NCBI GenBank assembly: GCA_947594855.1
Contig: CANQEL010000005.1
Coordinates: forward strand, 1 to 64,000
Source of the DNA: an uncultured Lachnospiraceae bacterium
Lineage (GTDB): Bacteria > Bacillota > Clostridia > Lachnospirales > Lachnospiraceae
DNA: 64,000 nucleotides
Reading direction: 5' to 3'
Shown: one piece after another, positions 43,180-52,563 of the stretch
Numbering within the stretch: position 1 is the stretch's first letter
How the letters are laid out: each line of letters opens with the position of its first letter
Made by a program: the position numbers and the translations under genes
The notes under the pieces: generated by a model
Told to the model about the DNA's origin: nothing
Database searches by the model: none
What the model saw: only the letters and a program-made list of their open reading frames with translations

Positions 43180-43891
43180 ATGGGGAACGACAATATACTG
43201 CTTTTTGAAGATCAAAAAATCAGAACGGCTTGGAACGAAGAAATAGAAGAATGGTATTTCTCTGTTGTTGATGTTGTCGCAGTGCTTACAGAGAGTAAAA
43301 ACCCGGCAGCATATTGGAGAAAACTGAAGCAGCGCATGAAGAAAGAGGGAAATGAAACCGTGACAAATTGTCACGGTTTGAAAATGACTGCAGCAGATGG
43401 CAAGAAAAGAATGACCGATGTTGCAACGGGGGTACAGTGATGAGTGGATTCATCAAAGAATTCTTTCTATTCGTGTCAGAAATGCCCTTACTGATGAATG
43501 GCAGAAAAGCGGAGTGCAGCAGGGTAGGGAATATGCTATTCTTACCGATGAGATAACAAAAGCCTGGTCGGGCATGAATACGAGACAATATAAAAATCTC
43601 AAAGGGTTGAAAAGAGAAAATCTCCGCGACAATATGTCGGATATGGAATTGATTTTAAATATGCTTGCAGAATCTACTTCAACGGAGATATCGAAACAGC
43701 AAAAGCCTTCCACTTTTGCTGAAAATATGGAAGTGGCTCGTTCTGGTGGAGAGGCGGCTGCTGAGGCAAGGAAAGCGGTGGAATCACGAACAGGTACACC
43801 GGTAATCACATCGAAAAACGCAGCAGAACTGAATTCTGTTGTTACGAATGTAATAGAAGAAATTGCAGCAACCAGTGAAGAAAAAGGATGA
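43180..43891 (+). pseudogene. Broken BRO-N/DinD-like protein gene
   Basis: Two frames encode parts of one protein. 43180-43440 gives the N-terminal BRO-N-like domain (EEWYFSVVDVVAVLTESKNPAAYWRKLKQR up to KKRMTDVATG), then the frame ends. 43418-43891 gives the C-terminal part (GYSDEWIHQRI, NALTDEWQKSGVQQGREYAILTDEI, SDMELILNMLAESTSTEI) known from DinD/BRO-type proteins. The about 60-80 residues that normally lie between (the PSPKAEPFKxWLA region) are missing, so an internal deletion plus frameshift has occurred. A separate ATG at 43418 could still give a truncated C-terminal product. Intact family members are linked to phages or DNA damage. Confidence 0.75.
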
Positions 43892-44041
43892 ATGAGAAAA
43901 ATTTATATGCTAGGTAAAACGCAATGGACAAATAAAAAGAGAAAAAATGCTTACTTCTTTGGAAGCATTAAAAGAGCAACATGAATTCCAGTGTTCATAG
44001 AGATCAAAGAAAAAGAAATAGTAGGTTGAGTCCAGTAAAAC

Positions 44042-44674
44042 GCCAGATTAAGGAGAAAGGAGATTCTGAATATCGGCTGCGGCATGGGGCAGCATGCAAA
44101 ACAGTATTCCGATATGGGTGCCGCGTCAGTTCTGGGGATTGATATTTCTGAAAAAATGCTTGAATATGCAAGGGCGCACAACAAGGCATGTAATATTACC
44201 TATCACCAGATGGCAATGGAAGATATTTACCATATAGGTCGGCAGTTTGATTTGGTCACAAGTTCTTTGGTATTTGATTATGTTGAAGATTTTGATACTC
44301 TATTGAAGAATATTTATATGTTGATGAATAAAAATACACAGCTTGTTTTCAGTATGTCCCATCCAATGGCAACGGCATATGACGGAACCTATGACAGATA
44401 CACCCGCTCGGAATCAGGAGAGCGTTTATATGCAAATATCAGCAACTATTTCGTGGAAGGGTGCAGAAAAATAAAATGGGTATTGGATGATTATGAACTT
44501 TACCATAGAACCTTTTCCAATCTGCTGAATTCGATAATCAAATCCGGTTTTATCATCGAAGAATGTCAGGAATCACATATATCTGATGAAATGAGAATGC
44601 AGTATCCAGATATGTTTGGCGGAACGATACACTGTCCTGATTTTGTGTTTTTTTGGTGTAAAAAAACTGTATAG
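44042..44674 (+). pseudogene. Class I SAM-dependent methyltransferase, 5'-truncated
   Basis: The frame is open from 44039, where a stop at 44036-44038 ends it upstream; the product shows the SAM motif I ILNIGCGMGQHAKQY, LGIDISEKMLEYA (acidic loop binding the ribose), MAMEDIYHIGRQFDLVTSS and VFSMSHPM. The only ATG before the body is at 44084, inside motif I, leaving 196 residues without the intact glycine loop. The usual 35-45 N-terminal residues are absent, so the gene is probably inactive. Relatives are small-molecule methyltransferases of the UbiE type. Confidence 0.7.
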
Positions 44675-44699
44675 ATTGCTTTTTTTTGAAAAATTTCTG

Positions 44700-44728
44700 T
44701 TTGTATCAAAATCGGTAGAAACATAGAT
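44700..44728 (+). repeat. 29-bp direct repeat, copy 1
   Basis: TTTGTATCAAAAT....AGAAACATAGAT; 26 of 29 positions match the copy at 45365-45393. Together they flank the P-loop gene at 44771-45358. TTGTATCAAA (44701-44710) also forms an inverted pair with TTTGATACAA (44743-44752), just before that gene's ribosome site. Confidence 0.7.
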
Positions 44729-44770
44729 ATGATCTTACAAAGTTTGATACAAGGTTAGGAGAGAGTAAGT

Positions 44771-45358
44771 ATGAAAGATTTTATTTTTATAACAGGAGCA
44801 AGCGGTATAGGCAAAAGTACATTAGCAAATGGACTCCTCAACCATTATAAAACCACATGCATAGAACAGAATATGATACCTGAATTTATTTCACGGGACG
44901 GCAGTGAGCCGATGACAGGCAAACTGGAAGAGCTTACTTGTTGGGAAAATCAGATCGCAATGCTTATGTGTTTTCATAGACTGGGATATAAGAATATAAT
45001 TGCTTCCGATCTTGACGACCTCAGAACGGCGGATATTCCCATTGTTTTTAAAGGAACCGATTTTATCACAATAAAGCTTGTATGCAGTGATTTGCAACAA
45101 ATTCAAGAACAAATGCAAAATCGCCCAAATCATGGATTGATAGATTATGAATTGCAGAAAAAGATGAACGAAAAAAATATTCAACGAGATCCGCTTATCA
45201 ATGAAATAGAAATCGATATTGCCGGAAAGTCGATCGGGGAAGTACTTGAACAGGCTATAAAAATAATTGAAACTACGCCTTCTCAATTGGATTACGAGTA
45301 CATAAAACCCCCCAAAGAGATGTTTTACTCATGGGTTTTTGCAAATGGATTGAGATAG
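44771..45358 (+). CDS. P-loop nucleoside/nucleotide kinase-like protein
   Basis: A 195-residue protein with Walker A TGASGIGKST (residues 8-17) and the overall size of a small AAA/kinase fold. IVFKGTDFITIKLVCSD near 88-104 resembles the strand before the lid of nucleoside kinases, and ENQIAMLMCFHRLGYKNIIASDLDDL could place the phosphate-accepting substrate. It resembles orphan kinases in Clostridia whose substrates are unknown. GGTTAGGAGAG precedes the ATG. It is flanked by a 29-bp direct repeat, which suggests it moved or duplicated as a unit. Confidence 0.65.
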   Translation: MKDFIFITGASGIGKSTLANGLLNHYKTTCIEQNMIPEFISRDGSEPMTGKLEELTCWENQIAMLMCFHRLGYKNIIASDLDDLRTADIPIVFKGTDFITIKLVCSDLQQIQEQMQNRPNHGLIDYELQKKMNEKNIQRDPLINEIEIDIAGKSIGEVLEQAIKIIETTPSQLDYEYIKPPKEMFYSWVFANGLR

Positions 45359-45364
45359 ATTTTC

Positions 45365-45393
45365 TTTGTATCAAAATTAGCAGAAACATAGAT
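45365..45393 (+). repeat. 29-bp direct repeat, copy 2
   Basis: TTTGTATCAAAAT....AGAAACATAGAT, starting 7 bases after the P-loop gene's stop; differs from copy 1 at three positions. Confidence 0.7.
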
Positions 45394-45563
45394 CCACTGT
45401 ATAATACGGGTAGTCAGAATTTTAAATATGATGATAGTTATATAGATGATGCCAGCGGTTCATGATTATATATTATGTTATTCAAGAAATATAGATAAGA
45501 TATATTTCTCCCAAAAAGTGAACACATGCCCATGTTCCCCAGCCCTAAAATCATAAAATAGAC

Positions 45564-45668
45564 TTATGTTTTCTGCAAGCATTTCTAATTTCCAAACCAA
45601 GGGCATTCGACAAGATATAAAAATTTCTGAAAAAATTCTAAATCCCCCCAACCTTACAAAATTGTAAG
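45564..45668 (+). repeat. 105-bp direct repeat, copy B (left)
   Basis: Begins TTATGTTTTCTGCAAGCATT and ends CCTTACAAAATTGTAAG. It matches 55772-55876 at about 100 of 105 positions (differences at a C/T, a C/T, an A-run length and within the C-run). The pair brackets 45669-55771. It behaves like a duplicated target or promoter region rather than a transposon end, because the right copy is the natural upstream region of the BceAB-type genes. Confidence 0.9.
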
Positions 45669-45669
45669 G
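45652..45669. promoter_or_regulatory. Operator palindrome B (BceR-type)
   Basis: CCTTACA-AAAT-TGTAAGG, perfect 7-bp arms, matching TNACA-N4-TGTAA. It is the last part of repeat copy B and lies about 490 bp upstream of the giant ATPase gene. Confidence 0.65.
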
Positions 45670-45999
45670 CGTTAGGGATTGGGAAAAGGGTTGTTTTCGG
45701 GAATGTGTAGAGGCTGGGGAGCGGAGATTTACACAGAATGAGGGAGCTTCGATACAATAAATAGGCATGAGAATGAAAATTTATATGTGATTCAATTTTG
45801 ACATCGTATTTCTTGGTATCCCGCGGCAGTATCTTGAGAAGTCTTGTAGGAAGGCTGTAGGATTTAGTGTTTTATCAGAGAGGCATACATTTACTACATC
45901 GGTATTACACTATTTGGGGAAGAGCCTTGAAACGGAAAGGAGATAACAAAAACAGAGTAATGGTATAAATCAAACAAAAAAGGAACAGCTTAAGAATAG

Positions 46000-46023
46000 C
46001 TATAAAACCACATGGTTTTATAG
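46000..46023 (+). terminator. Terminator-like hairpin upstream of the giant ATPase
   Basis: CTATAAAACC (46000-46009), loop ACAT, GGTTTTATAG (46014-46023), followed by TTGTCATTTTG. 10-bp perfect stem; no gene ends closely upstream, so it may insulate the next gene. Confidence 0.55.
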
Positions 46024-46155
46024 TTGTCATTTTGTATTCAAAAGTAATTTATTTATGAAAAAGTATTGATATTATTCTTACTTTTATACATAATAGAATG
46101 GAAATGTTATTAATTAAAATTTGAAACAAATATTGTTTAAGTAATTGGAGGTACT

Positions 46156-49100
46156 ATGATTCCCGAAACTCCTGTAAATTGGAAAGTATTTGAGTATAAG
46201 TATGCAGATAATCCTCAAAAGGCATTTGAGAACCTTACATATTATTTGTTTTGCCATGAGTTTAATCAGAGCAAGGGTATTTTTCGTTATTTTAATCAAC
46301 CGCATATTGAAACAAATCCAATTCAAATTAAGGATAAGCTTATTGGGTTTCAATCTAAATATTATAAAGACAGTATTACTATGTCTAGTAAAGAAAGTGA
46401 ACTTAAAAATGCCGTAGAAGGGGTTGCAAGGTCGTATCCTGGTATCACGACGCTTTATTTTTATATTAGTCGTGAGTTTTCGCCAAGTTCAAAGAAAGAT
46501 GAAGTGAAACCTTCATATCAGGATAATATTGAAAATATGGCTAAAAAGCTTGGTATAGAAATTGTATGGCGTGGGATTAGCAATATTGAAGCACAACTTA
46601 TGCAAGATAGTAATCTTACAGTTTGTAGAAATGTATTTTTCCAAACGGATTCTGCTGTACAAAAGTGTTGCGAGAGTCTTGATAAACATAAAGATGATAT
46701 ATTTAATCATATCAATACAAATATATTATATAAAGGAAATTCCATTGTTTTAGATTATGATGAATTTAATTTTGGTGATTTTATAAGTTCAGACAATCAG
46801 GTATTAATTGTTGATGGAAATGCAGGTTCAGGGAAATCTTCACTGATTAAGAATATTGCAGCTAATGTCGATGAGAAAACTGTGTTTCTAGCTTTTAAAA
46901 GTACCGATATGGATGTGGATGATAAACTGAAATTTTTAACTTTACATGGAAGTTTGACGATAGATGAGTTGTTAGAAGTTTATAGAGAGGAAGATAATCG
47001 TATTTTATATATTGATGCTGTTGAAAAATACTTTGTTCTTGAAAATCAACAGATATTTGAGGAAATCTTTCAGGATTTTTTAAATGAAGGTTGGAGACTG
47101 ATTCTTACAATTAGAACTGCATATAAAGAATCTTTTCATAATCTTTTGCTGAATAAAGTTAAAGTTAAGCATTATCATGTGAATTTAATTGGTTATGATC
47201 GTCTTCTTGAACTGTCTGCTACATATGATTTTAAAATACCAAGTGATAAGAAGCTTACAGAACTTCTTTGTGAGCCTTTCTATCTAAACTTATATCTTTC
47301 TCTTAATAACTTAAATGATGGTGACTTAAGTGCTTTGAATAGAGAAGCTTTCGAAGTAAAAATCTGGGAAGATATTATACGTAATAATAAAAGACGTAAG
47401 AACAATTTACCAACCAGAAGAGAGAATTTTCTCAAATCTATTACTATGGAAATGCTTAAGAACGAGAGCTATTCGTATGTTATACAAGCAACAGACGATT
47501 ATGAAGTTCTATCTGAATTAGAACAGAATGGTGTAATTGTGCCAATTGATGATGGTAAAAAATATTGCCATGGGCATGATGTGTTTGAAGAACTAGTTGT
47601 TAGTCATATTTTTACAGAACAGTATAAGAATAATATGAACGTGAATCAGTTTGTTGCACAGTTTCGAACATCACTTCGAATTAGAAAATTATTTCGTGGT
47701 TGGCTATCAGATTTTGCTAGTATAAAAGAACATCAAGATATTGTATTCCAAATTCTTGAAAGTAAAGATGTGAATAGAATATGGAAAGACGAGGTTCTAC
47801 TTACAATAATTAGTACAGAAAATTTGAAAGATATATATTACAAGATCACTTCAAATATGGCAGACAATAATTGTGAAATGTTAAAGAAAATTGCTTTTTT
47901 GATTAATACATGTTGCCGTGTAGCGGATCATACGGATATATATTTAAATAAAGGAAGTTTGCTACCTTTTAGACTATCCAAACCATTTGGATATGCTTGG
48001 GAATCGTTATTTTGCTTTATAGCTGATAATAAAGAGTTCATCCTTTGGGACAAAGAACTTATTTCTGTCATTATTGAAGTTTTGGATTCATGGACAAAGC
48101 ATATTGGTCATGCCAAAACAAAAAACACAAAAAAGGCGGGAGAAATTGGTATCTTTTTATATGAGAAAATGTCGAATGACAAGGATTTTTATTATTCACT
48201 GAAAAGTGAGCAAATTTCGAAATTGCAGGATGTATTGGTCAATTCTGCCTGGATGATAAAAGAACAGCTACGGCAAATATTCCAGATTGTGATTGCTGGA
48301 GTAAAATATGATGAGATAGACGATCCCATTCTTTTTACATCGGTAAACAGAAAAAATTATGCACCGCGGATGTATGTAAATCTTGCAGAACGAGTCATTG
48401 GAGACATTTATCATTATGGAAATGTACCCAATGCCTTGCCTGAGATGACGTTTGAGCTAATGAAGCGATTATGGATCAGACCTTCAAGAACGGTGAGTTA
48501 TCACAGAGCAGATATAGAGGGAAATTTTGGACTTCAATCATTATCCAATACTTATTATCCAGCAAGTGCTTCTAAGACTCCTATTTCAACTATGTTGTTG
48601 CATGATTATAAACAGACTACAGATTTTTTGATAGATTTCTTCAACCAGATAGGAGATGAATATGTCCATTCTCATTTAAATAGAGACTACGGTGAGTGTT
48701 ATAGAATTATTTTGTATGTTAATGGGCAAAAGATAGAGCAGATTGCCTCAGATCGTATCTGGAAATTACACAGAGGAACACATGTAGGACCGAATTTGCT
48801 AATCAGTTTGTTAATGGGATTTGAGACATGGTTACTTAAAGTGGCAGAGGTATCAGAATCCAAAGTTGTGGTTGATTATTGCCGAAATATTTTAACAAAA
48901 TCTCAGAATGTAATGTTAACAGCTGTTATTGTTAGTGTTGCAGAAGCTTACCCTGATAAAATGTTGGATCTTATCTGTGATTTTATTAAAACAAAGGAAA
49001 TTTTTTATCTGGACTCCAGTCGGGTTGAATCAGAAAATAAGGCATCATATTTTTTATTTGGAGATAATCTGTTTGGAAAGGAACGTCGGAAAAGCAATAA

Positions 49101-50949
49101 ACTTCCTCACAGAAAAAAACGTTTGGAGGATGTGATTCTTAACTTCCAGATTTATCATGAAGGTGAATCTCAGGATGATGTTATGTTGCGAAAAGAAAAA
49201 ATATATCATGCTATTGATGAGGTAACAGCAGATATTGATACATGGGAGGTAGACTACAAATATGCCTATTATCGAATGGACATCAGACATTATCGAGAAG
49301 TGGTAAATGTCCAGTCGGATGATAAAGGAAATGAGATAGGTACATTAATGCCTGATTATACGCAAGAGATGAAGGAACAAAGTAAGCAAAGTCAGGAAAC
49401 ATTTAATCATCTCATGAAATATGCAGATTTGCAGTTGTGGAGCGATTACAAGTTTCATAACGATAGAAGATTTCAGGAGTATGAGAAGTATAATGATGTA
49501 AACATTGTATGTGGAGAATTGCGTGAGCTTTGGGAGTTACTAAATGAGGATGGAAGTGAAGATAATAATGGTTATGGGGACAATTTATTAACGACTTATC
49601 GGTATGTTTCAATCATTTCGTATACAAGTACTGTTTTACTTAGGGATTATAATGCTAACTTAACGGACGAAGACAGAGAGCTTTGCGAACATATCATCCA
49701 TGAAATGGCAAATGTGTTTATTCATATATCAAATTTTGAATTCTCCCAAGCAGGTAATGGCCTGTCAGCGATTGTTGCCGGGTTAGTTTTGTTATTGAAT
49801 TCTGATAACAAGAAATTGGCAGATGATGAAAATCCTTTCTATAAGATCATTAAATTATTAATTAAGGATTGGGGGAATGAAAGTACTGTTGTAAAAGAAA
49901 TTGTGTCTACTATTTGGGAATATGATAATCAGACCGGATGTTGTCTAATACATGCATTTTCACTACTCGCTGATCAATATTTAAAAGAAATCAGAAAAGA
50001 CAGAGAGTTTTCTATAGATACATTTTTTGAGGGGTACAAAAGTGTCATAGAAAATATTTTGGCAAATGAAACTCCTGACATTACAGCTATTGATTTTTCT
50101 GCCCTCAGCAAAGAGGCTATGTTTACCTGCATATCGCTTGTCGCTGCAGATGCAGAAGAAGCTGTTTTTATTGCAGAGGCAACAAAGGAAATCGCAATGC
50201 GGCTTACATTTGGAGATAAAGATAATGAGAGGAATGAATACACCGATCTTATTGGATATTATTTTAATTATGTAATTTGGTTTGCTGATGTTTTGCTTCA
50301 TTGTGATGATGCTGCAAGAAAAAGACTGATTGATGCTTTTATTGAAAAAGCAGATTTCACAAGAAATGACAATGTCGAACAGTTATTTATATGGTTGATT
50401 CAGGAACAGGAAGTCTGGGGCAAAGAAAAAGAATTTTGGAATATTTGGGAATTGCTGAAACCATATATGATTATGTTTAGTAGGGAGAAAGAGCAATACT
50501 ATTATTCCGATTATAGTAGACCTATTGGCAAGGATAGGATTATTACTGCCTATTTGTTTGCAAATTCTAGTTGGAAAGAGGGTGTCCACCGATGTGCTTT
50601 GCTTTCAGAGGAGCGGGCAGTATTTTTTGATGATTTTATTGATAGAGCTGGAAGTACCAAGGCCATATTTTATGCAATATCGAGACTGCTTAATTCTGTA
50701 GGAATGGAACCCTATAAAGAAAAAGGAATTGACTGGATTTATAAGTTGGTCCAAAAAGATTCTGAATGCAAGATGACACTTTATAATAATACGTTATTTT
50801 ATCTTGAGGAATATGTTGGAAATTTTGTTGCTAGTCATAGAATGGAATTCAGAATAAACGCCGATATTGCACAGAAAACACAAAATATATTGGAGTACAT
50901 GGTCAATCAGGGATCACAAATAGCATTCTTCGTGAGAGAGCAGATTTAA
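46156..50949 (+). CDS. Giant PD-(D/E)XK + STAND/NACHT-like NTPase, Avs-like defence candidate
   Basis: A 1597-residue protein. The N-terminal about 170 residues look like a restriction-endonuclease-type fold: E25, then HIETNPI (E52) and IGFQSKYY with Q66-x-K68, the acidic-x(13)-QxK pattern of Mrr-like nucleases. A P-loop domain follows: Walker A VDGNAGSGKSS (G221, K227, S228), Walker B RILYIDAVEKY (D287) and a conserved KLTELLCEPFYLNLYLS block (about 373-389) as in NACHT/STAND NTPases. The remaining about 1100 residues have no recognisable domain and appear alpha-helical, as expected for a sensor array. Architecture and length match Avs-type antiviral NTPases, which recognise phage proteins and then fire the nuclease. 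GGAGG sits five bases before the ATG. Specific family and trigger cannot be read from sequence alone. Confidence 0.75.
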   Translation: MIPETPVNWKVFEYKYADNPQKAFENLTYYLFCHEFNQSKGIFRYFNQPHIETNPIQIKDKLIGFQSKYYKDSITMSSKESELKNAVEGVARSYPGITTLYFYISREFSPSSKKDEVKPSYQDNIENMAKKLGIEIVWRGISNIEAQLMQDSNLTVCRNVFFQTDSAVQKCCESLDKHKDDIFNHINTNILYKGNSIVLDYDEFNFGDFISSDNQVLIVDGNAGSGKSSLIKNIAANVDEKTVFLAFKSTDMDVDDKLKFLTLHGSLTIDELLEVYREEDNRILYIDAVEKYFVLENQQIFEEIFQDFLNEGWRLILTIRTAYKESFHNLLLNKVKVKHYHVNLIGYDRLLELSATYDFKIPSDKKLTELLCEPFYLNLYLSLNNLNDGDLSALNREAFEVKIWEDIIRNNKRRKNNLPTRRENFLKSITMEMLKNESYSYVIQATDDYEVLSELEQNGVIVPIDDGKKYCHGHDVFEELVVSHIFTEQYKNNMNVNQFVAQFRTSLRIRKLFRGWLSDFASIKEHQDIVFQILESKDVNRIWKDEVLLTIISTENLKDIYYKITSNMADNNCEMLKKIAFLINTCCRVADHTDIYLNKGSLLPFRLSKPFGYAWESLFCFIADNKEFILWDKELISVIIEVLDSWTKHIGHAKTKNTKKAGEIGIFLYEKMSNDKDFYYSLKSEQISKLQDVLVNSAWMIKEQLRQIFQIVIAGVKYDEIDDPILFTSVNRKNYAPRMYVNLAERVIGDIYHYGNVPNALPEMTFELMKRLWIRPSRTVSYHRADIEGNFGLQSLSNTYYPASASKTPISTMLLHDYKQTTDFLIDFFNQIGDEYVHSHLNRDYGECYRIILYVNGQKIEQIASDRIWKLHRGTHVGPNLLISLLMGFETWLLKVAEVSESKVVVDYCRNILTKSQNVMLTAVIVSVAEAYPDKMLDLICDFIKTKEIFYLDSSRVESENKASYFLFGDNLFGKERRKSNKLPHRKKRLEDVILNFQIYHEGESQDDVMLRKEKIYHAIDEVTADIDTWEVDYKYAYYRMDIRHYREVVNVQSDDKGNEIGTLMPDYTQEMKEQSKQSQETFNHLMKYADLQLWSDYKFHNDRRFQEYEKYNDVNIVCGELRELWELLNEDGSEDNNGYGDNLLTTYRYVSIISYTSTVLLRDYNANLTDEDRELCEHIIHEMANVFIHISNFEFSQAGNGLSAIVAGLVLLLNSDNKKLADDENPFYKIIKLLIKDWGNESTVVKEIVSTIWEYDNQTGCCLIHAFSLLADQYLKEIRKDREFSIDTFFEGYKSVIENILANETPDITAIDFSALSKEAMFTCISLVAADAEEAVFIAEATKEIAMRLTFGDKDNERNEYTDLIGYYFNYVIWFADVLLHCDDAARKRLIDAFIEKADFTRNDNVEQLFIWLIQEQEVWGKEKEFWNIWELLKPYMIMFSREKEQYYYSDYSRPIGKDRIITAYLFANSSWKEGVHRCALLSEERAVFFDDFIDRAGSTKAIFYAISRLLNSVGMEPYKEKGIDWIYKLVQKDSECKMTLYNNTLFYLEEYVGNFVASHRMEFRINADIAQKTQNILEYMVNQGSQIAFFVREQI

Positions 50950-51125
50950 TGCTTTTTGGTGTCATACATAGAAATATCATATATAATTTTTATGAAAGAA
51001 TTTTTGGAACGATTTTGATGAGAATATGATATTTTTGTGGTTTTTTGATATAGAAACTATATCATATCGTATATTGTCGGGGGGGGTGAGTTCAGGGTGT
51101 CCACTGACCAGAAAGCTGTCAGACT

Positions 51126-51148
51126 TGCATTTTGTGATACAAAATGCA
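51126..51148. terminator. 9-bp hairpin behind the giant ATPase gene
   Basis: TGCATTTTG (51126-51134), loop TGATA, CAAAATGCA (51140-51148). No T run follows; could be a weak terminator or a protein-binding site. Confidence 0.35.
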
Positions 51149-51338
51149 TATCTGGCGAAACTGATGGGAGTGAAAGTGAGACAGTGATTTCGTGGAAGAA
51201 GGAAATTTGCTGTAGAAAAAAGCAAAGGTAAAAGAGGATGATTGATATTATCCGAATTTATGTCTGAAACAGGAAATGAATTTTTCGATTTACAAGTATA
51301 TGATGGAGTATTAGAGGGAGTAGTATCTTGAAATAATT

Positions 51339-51539
51339 ATGGATGGCACTTGGAATGAATATTTGCATAGGGCAAATGAAGAATACCATAGGGAAGTAGA
51401 GTTGGCAACGGAGCGGATGATGAAAAAGTAGGGTGTAACGGAGGAATTGGGAGCGGCGGTGTCTTTAGAATGGGTGAGACAAGTTAATGAGATAAAGGTA
51501 GGAGTAGGAGAGAAAATCATAACCATGTTGCAAATGTAA
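51339..51539 (+). pseudogene. tnpV remnant with in-frame amber stop
   Basis: Reading from ATG 51339: GTWNEYLHRANEEYHREVELATERMMKK, a TAG at codon 31, then GVTEELGAAVSLEWVRQVNEI to a TAA. This matches the C-terminal part of TnpV proteins (VTExLKAxDQxEWVGxMNxI pattern) found on Tn4451-type and other clostridial mobile elements. It lacks the N-terminal half and is interrupted, so it is dead. It marks former mobile DNA inside the island. Confidence 0.65.
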
Positions 51540-51697
51540 GATTTTTCTTTATTGCTTATGTGGTGTGATATTGTAAAAATAGAATGGATATAAAACGAAC
51601 TTGTGTTCTGCTTAGAGACATGCTATAATGAATAATAATAGGTAGCAAAGGATGTTGCTATAGATTATCAGTAAGATTGCAAAGAGGAGGAAAACAA

Positions 51698-52549
51698 ATG
51701 AATCCTATGCTAAAATACAGGGGTGGAAAATCAAAGGAAATCGCACATTTTGTTAATAATATGCCCCAAGAGTTTAATAGATATGTTGAACCCTTTTTTG
51801 GAGGAGGAGCATTATTTTTTTACTTACAGCCAGAGAAAGCTATTATTAATGATGTCAATAGTAGGTTATTTTCATTTTACAGTGAAATGAAAGAAAAATA
51901 TCCTATAGCTAGGAAACAATTAGATGAATTGCAAAGAATATATGAAAAAAATCAAAAAGAATATGAGAAGGAGAAAAATCATAATCCTGAATTGAGAGTG
52001 GCAAATCGTAACGAAGAATTATATTATTTGATGCGAGATGCGTTTAATCACAAAATTAAATTACAATATTTAGATTCAGTAATTTATTTTTTTATAAATA
52101 AAACTGCTTATTCAGGAATGATACGGTATAATACAAAAGGCGAATATAATGTTCCTTATGGAAGATATAAGAACTTTAATACAAAGTTGCTTACACAAGA
52201 GCATTATGAATTATTAAAAAGAACAGATATATATAATATGGATTATTCAAAGATATTTAATATGCTTTCTAATGATGACTTTGTTTTTTTGGATCCGCCA
52301 TATGATTGTGTGTTTAGCGATTATGGAAATGAAGATTACAAAGATGGCTTTGGTGAAGATGAGCATAGAAGGCTTGCAAGGGATTTTCGCAATTTGCCAT
52401 GTAAAGCATTGTTGGTAATTGGAAAAACCAGTCTAACGGAGGAATTGTACGGAGATTTAATTATCGAAGAATACGATAAATCATATTCAGTTAATATAAG
52501 AAATAGATTTAAAGCTGATGCAAAACATATTATAGTAACAAACTATTAG
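51698..52549 (+). CDS. DNA adenine methylase, D12 class (R-M modification enzyme)
   Basis: A 283-residue N6-adenine methyltransferase. Motif order is that of Dam/D12 enzymes: motif X KYRGGKSKE (6-14), motif I VEPFFGGGALF (30-40), a target-recognition middle part and motif IV FLDPPYDC (D199-Y202). Start ATG 51698 after GAGGAGG; the frame extends further up to TTG 51677 but that covers the ribosome site. The AlwI-type endonuclease starts 14 bases downstream, so it should modify the same site (GATC-containing, GGATC if like AlwI; inference). Distinctly AT-rich codons compared with core genes. Confidence 0.92.
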   Translation: MNPMLKYRGGKSKEIAHFVNNMPQEFNRYVEPFFGGGALFFYLQPEKAIINDVNSRLFSFYSEMKEKYPIARKQLDELQRIYEKNQKEYEKEKNHNPELRVANRNEELYYLMRDAFNHKIKLQYLDSVIYFFINKTAYSGMIRYNTKGEYNVPYGRYKNFNTKLLTQEHYELLKRTDIYNMDYSKIFNMLSNDDFVFLDPPYDCVFSDYGNEDYKDGFGEDEHRRLARDFRNLPCKALLVIGKTSLTEELYGDLIIEEYDKSYSVNIRNRFKADAKHIIVTNY

Positions 52550-52563
52550 ATTGGAGAAATATA

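Larger units (their letters stand above)
45359..46155. other. 797-bp gene-free stretch with repeat copy B
   Basis: Contains the second 29-bp repeat (45365-45393), a TATAAT-like box near 45400, the first 105-bp repeat with an operator palindrome (45564-45669), about 330 bp of unrecognised sequence with no convincing gene (short open pieces near 45798-45945 only), a terminator-like hairpin (46000-46023) and the ribosome site of the giant ATPase gene. Confidence 0.6.
50950..51697. other. 748-bp stretch with gene relics
   Basis: Holds a run of eight or nine G with flanking GTGAG (about 51079), a 9-bp hairpin TGCATTTTG-TGATA-CAAAATGCA (51126-51148), short unrecognised open pieces, and the dead tnpV at 51339-51539. 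The ribosome site GAGGAGG of the methylase ends the stretch. No intact gene seen. Confidence 0.6.

Noticed and set aside
45798-45945. Short open piece (reading VFLGIPRQYLEKSCRKA) as a gene
   Set aside because: No start with ribosome site, interrupted frames and no recognised family.
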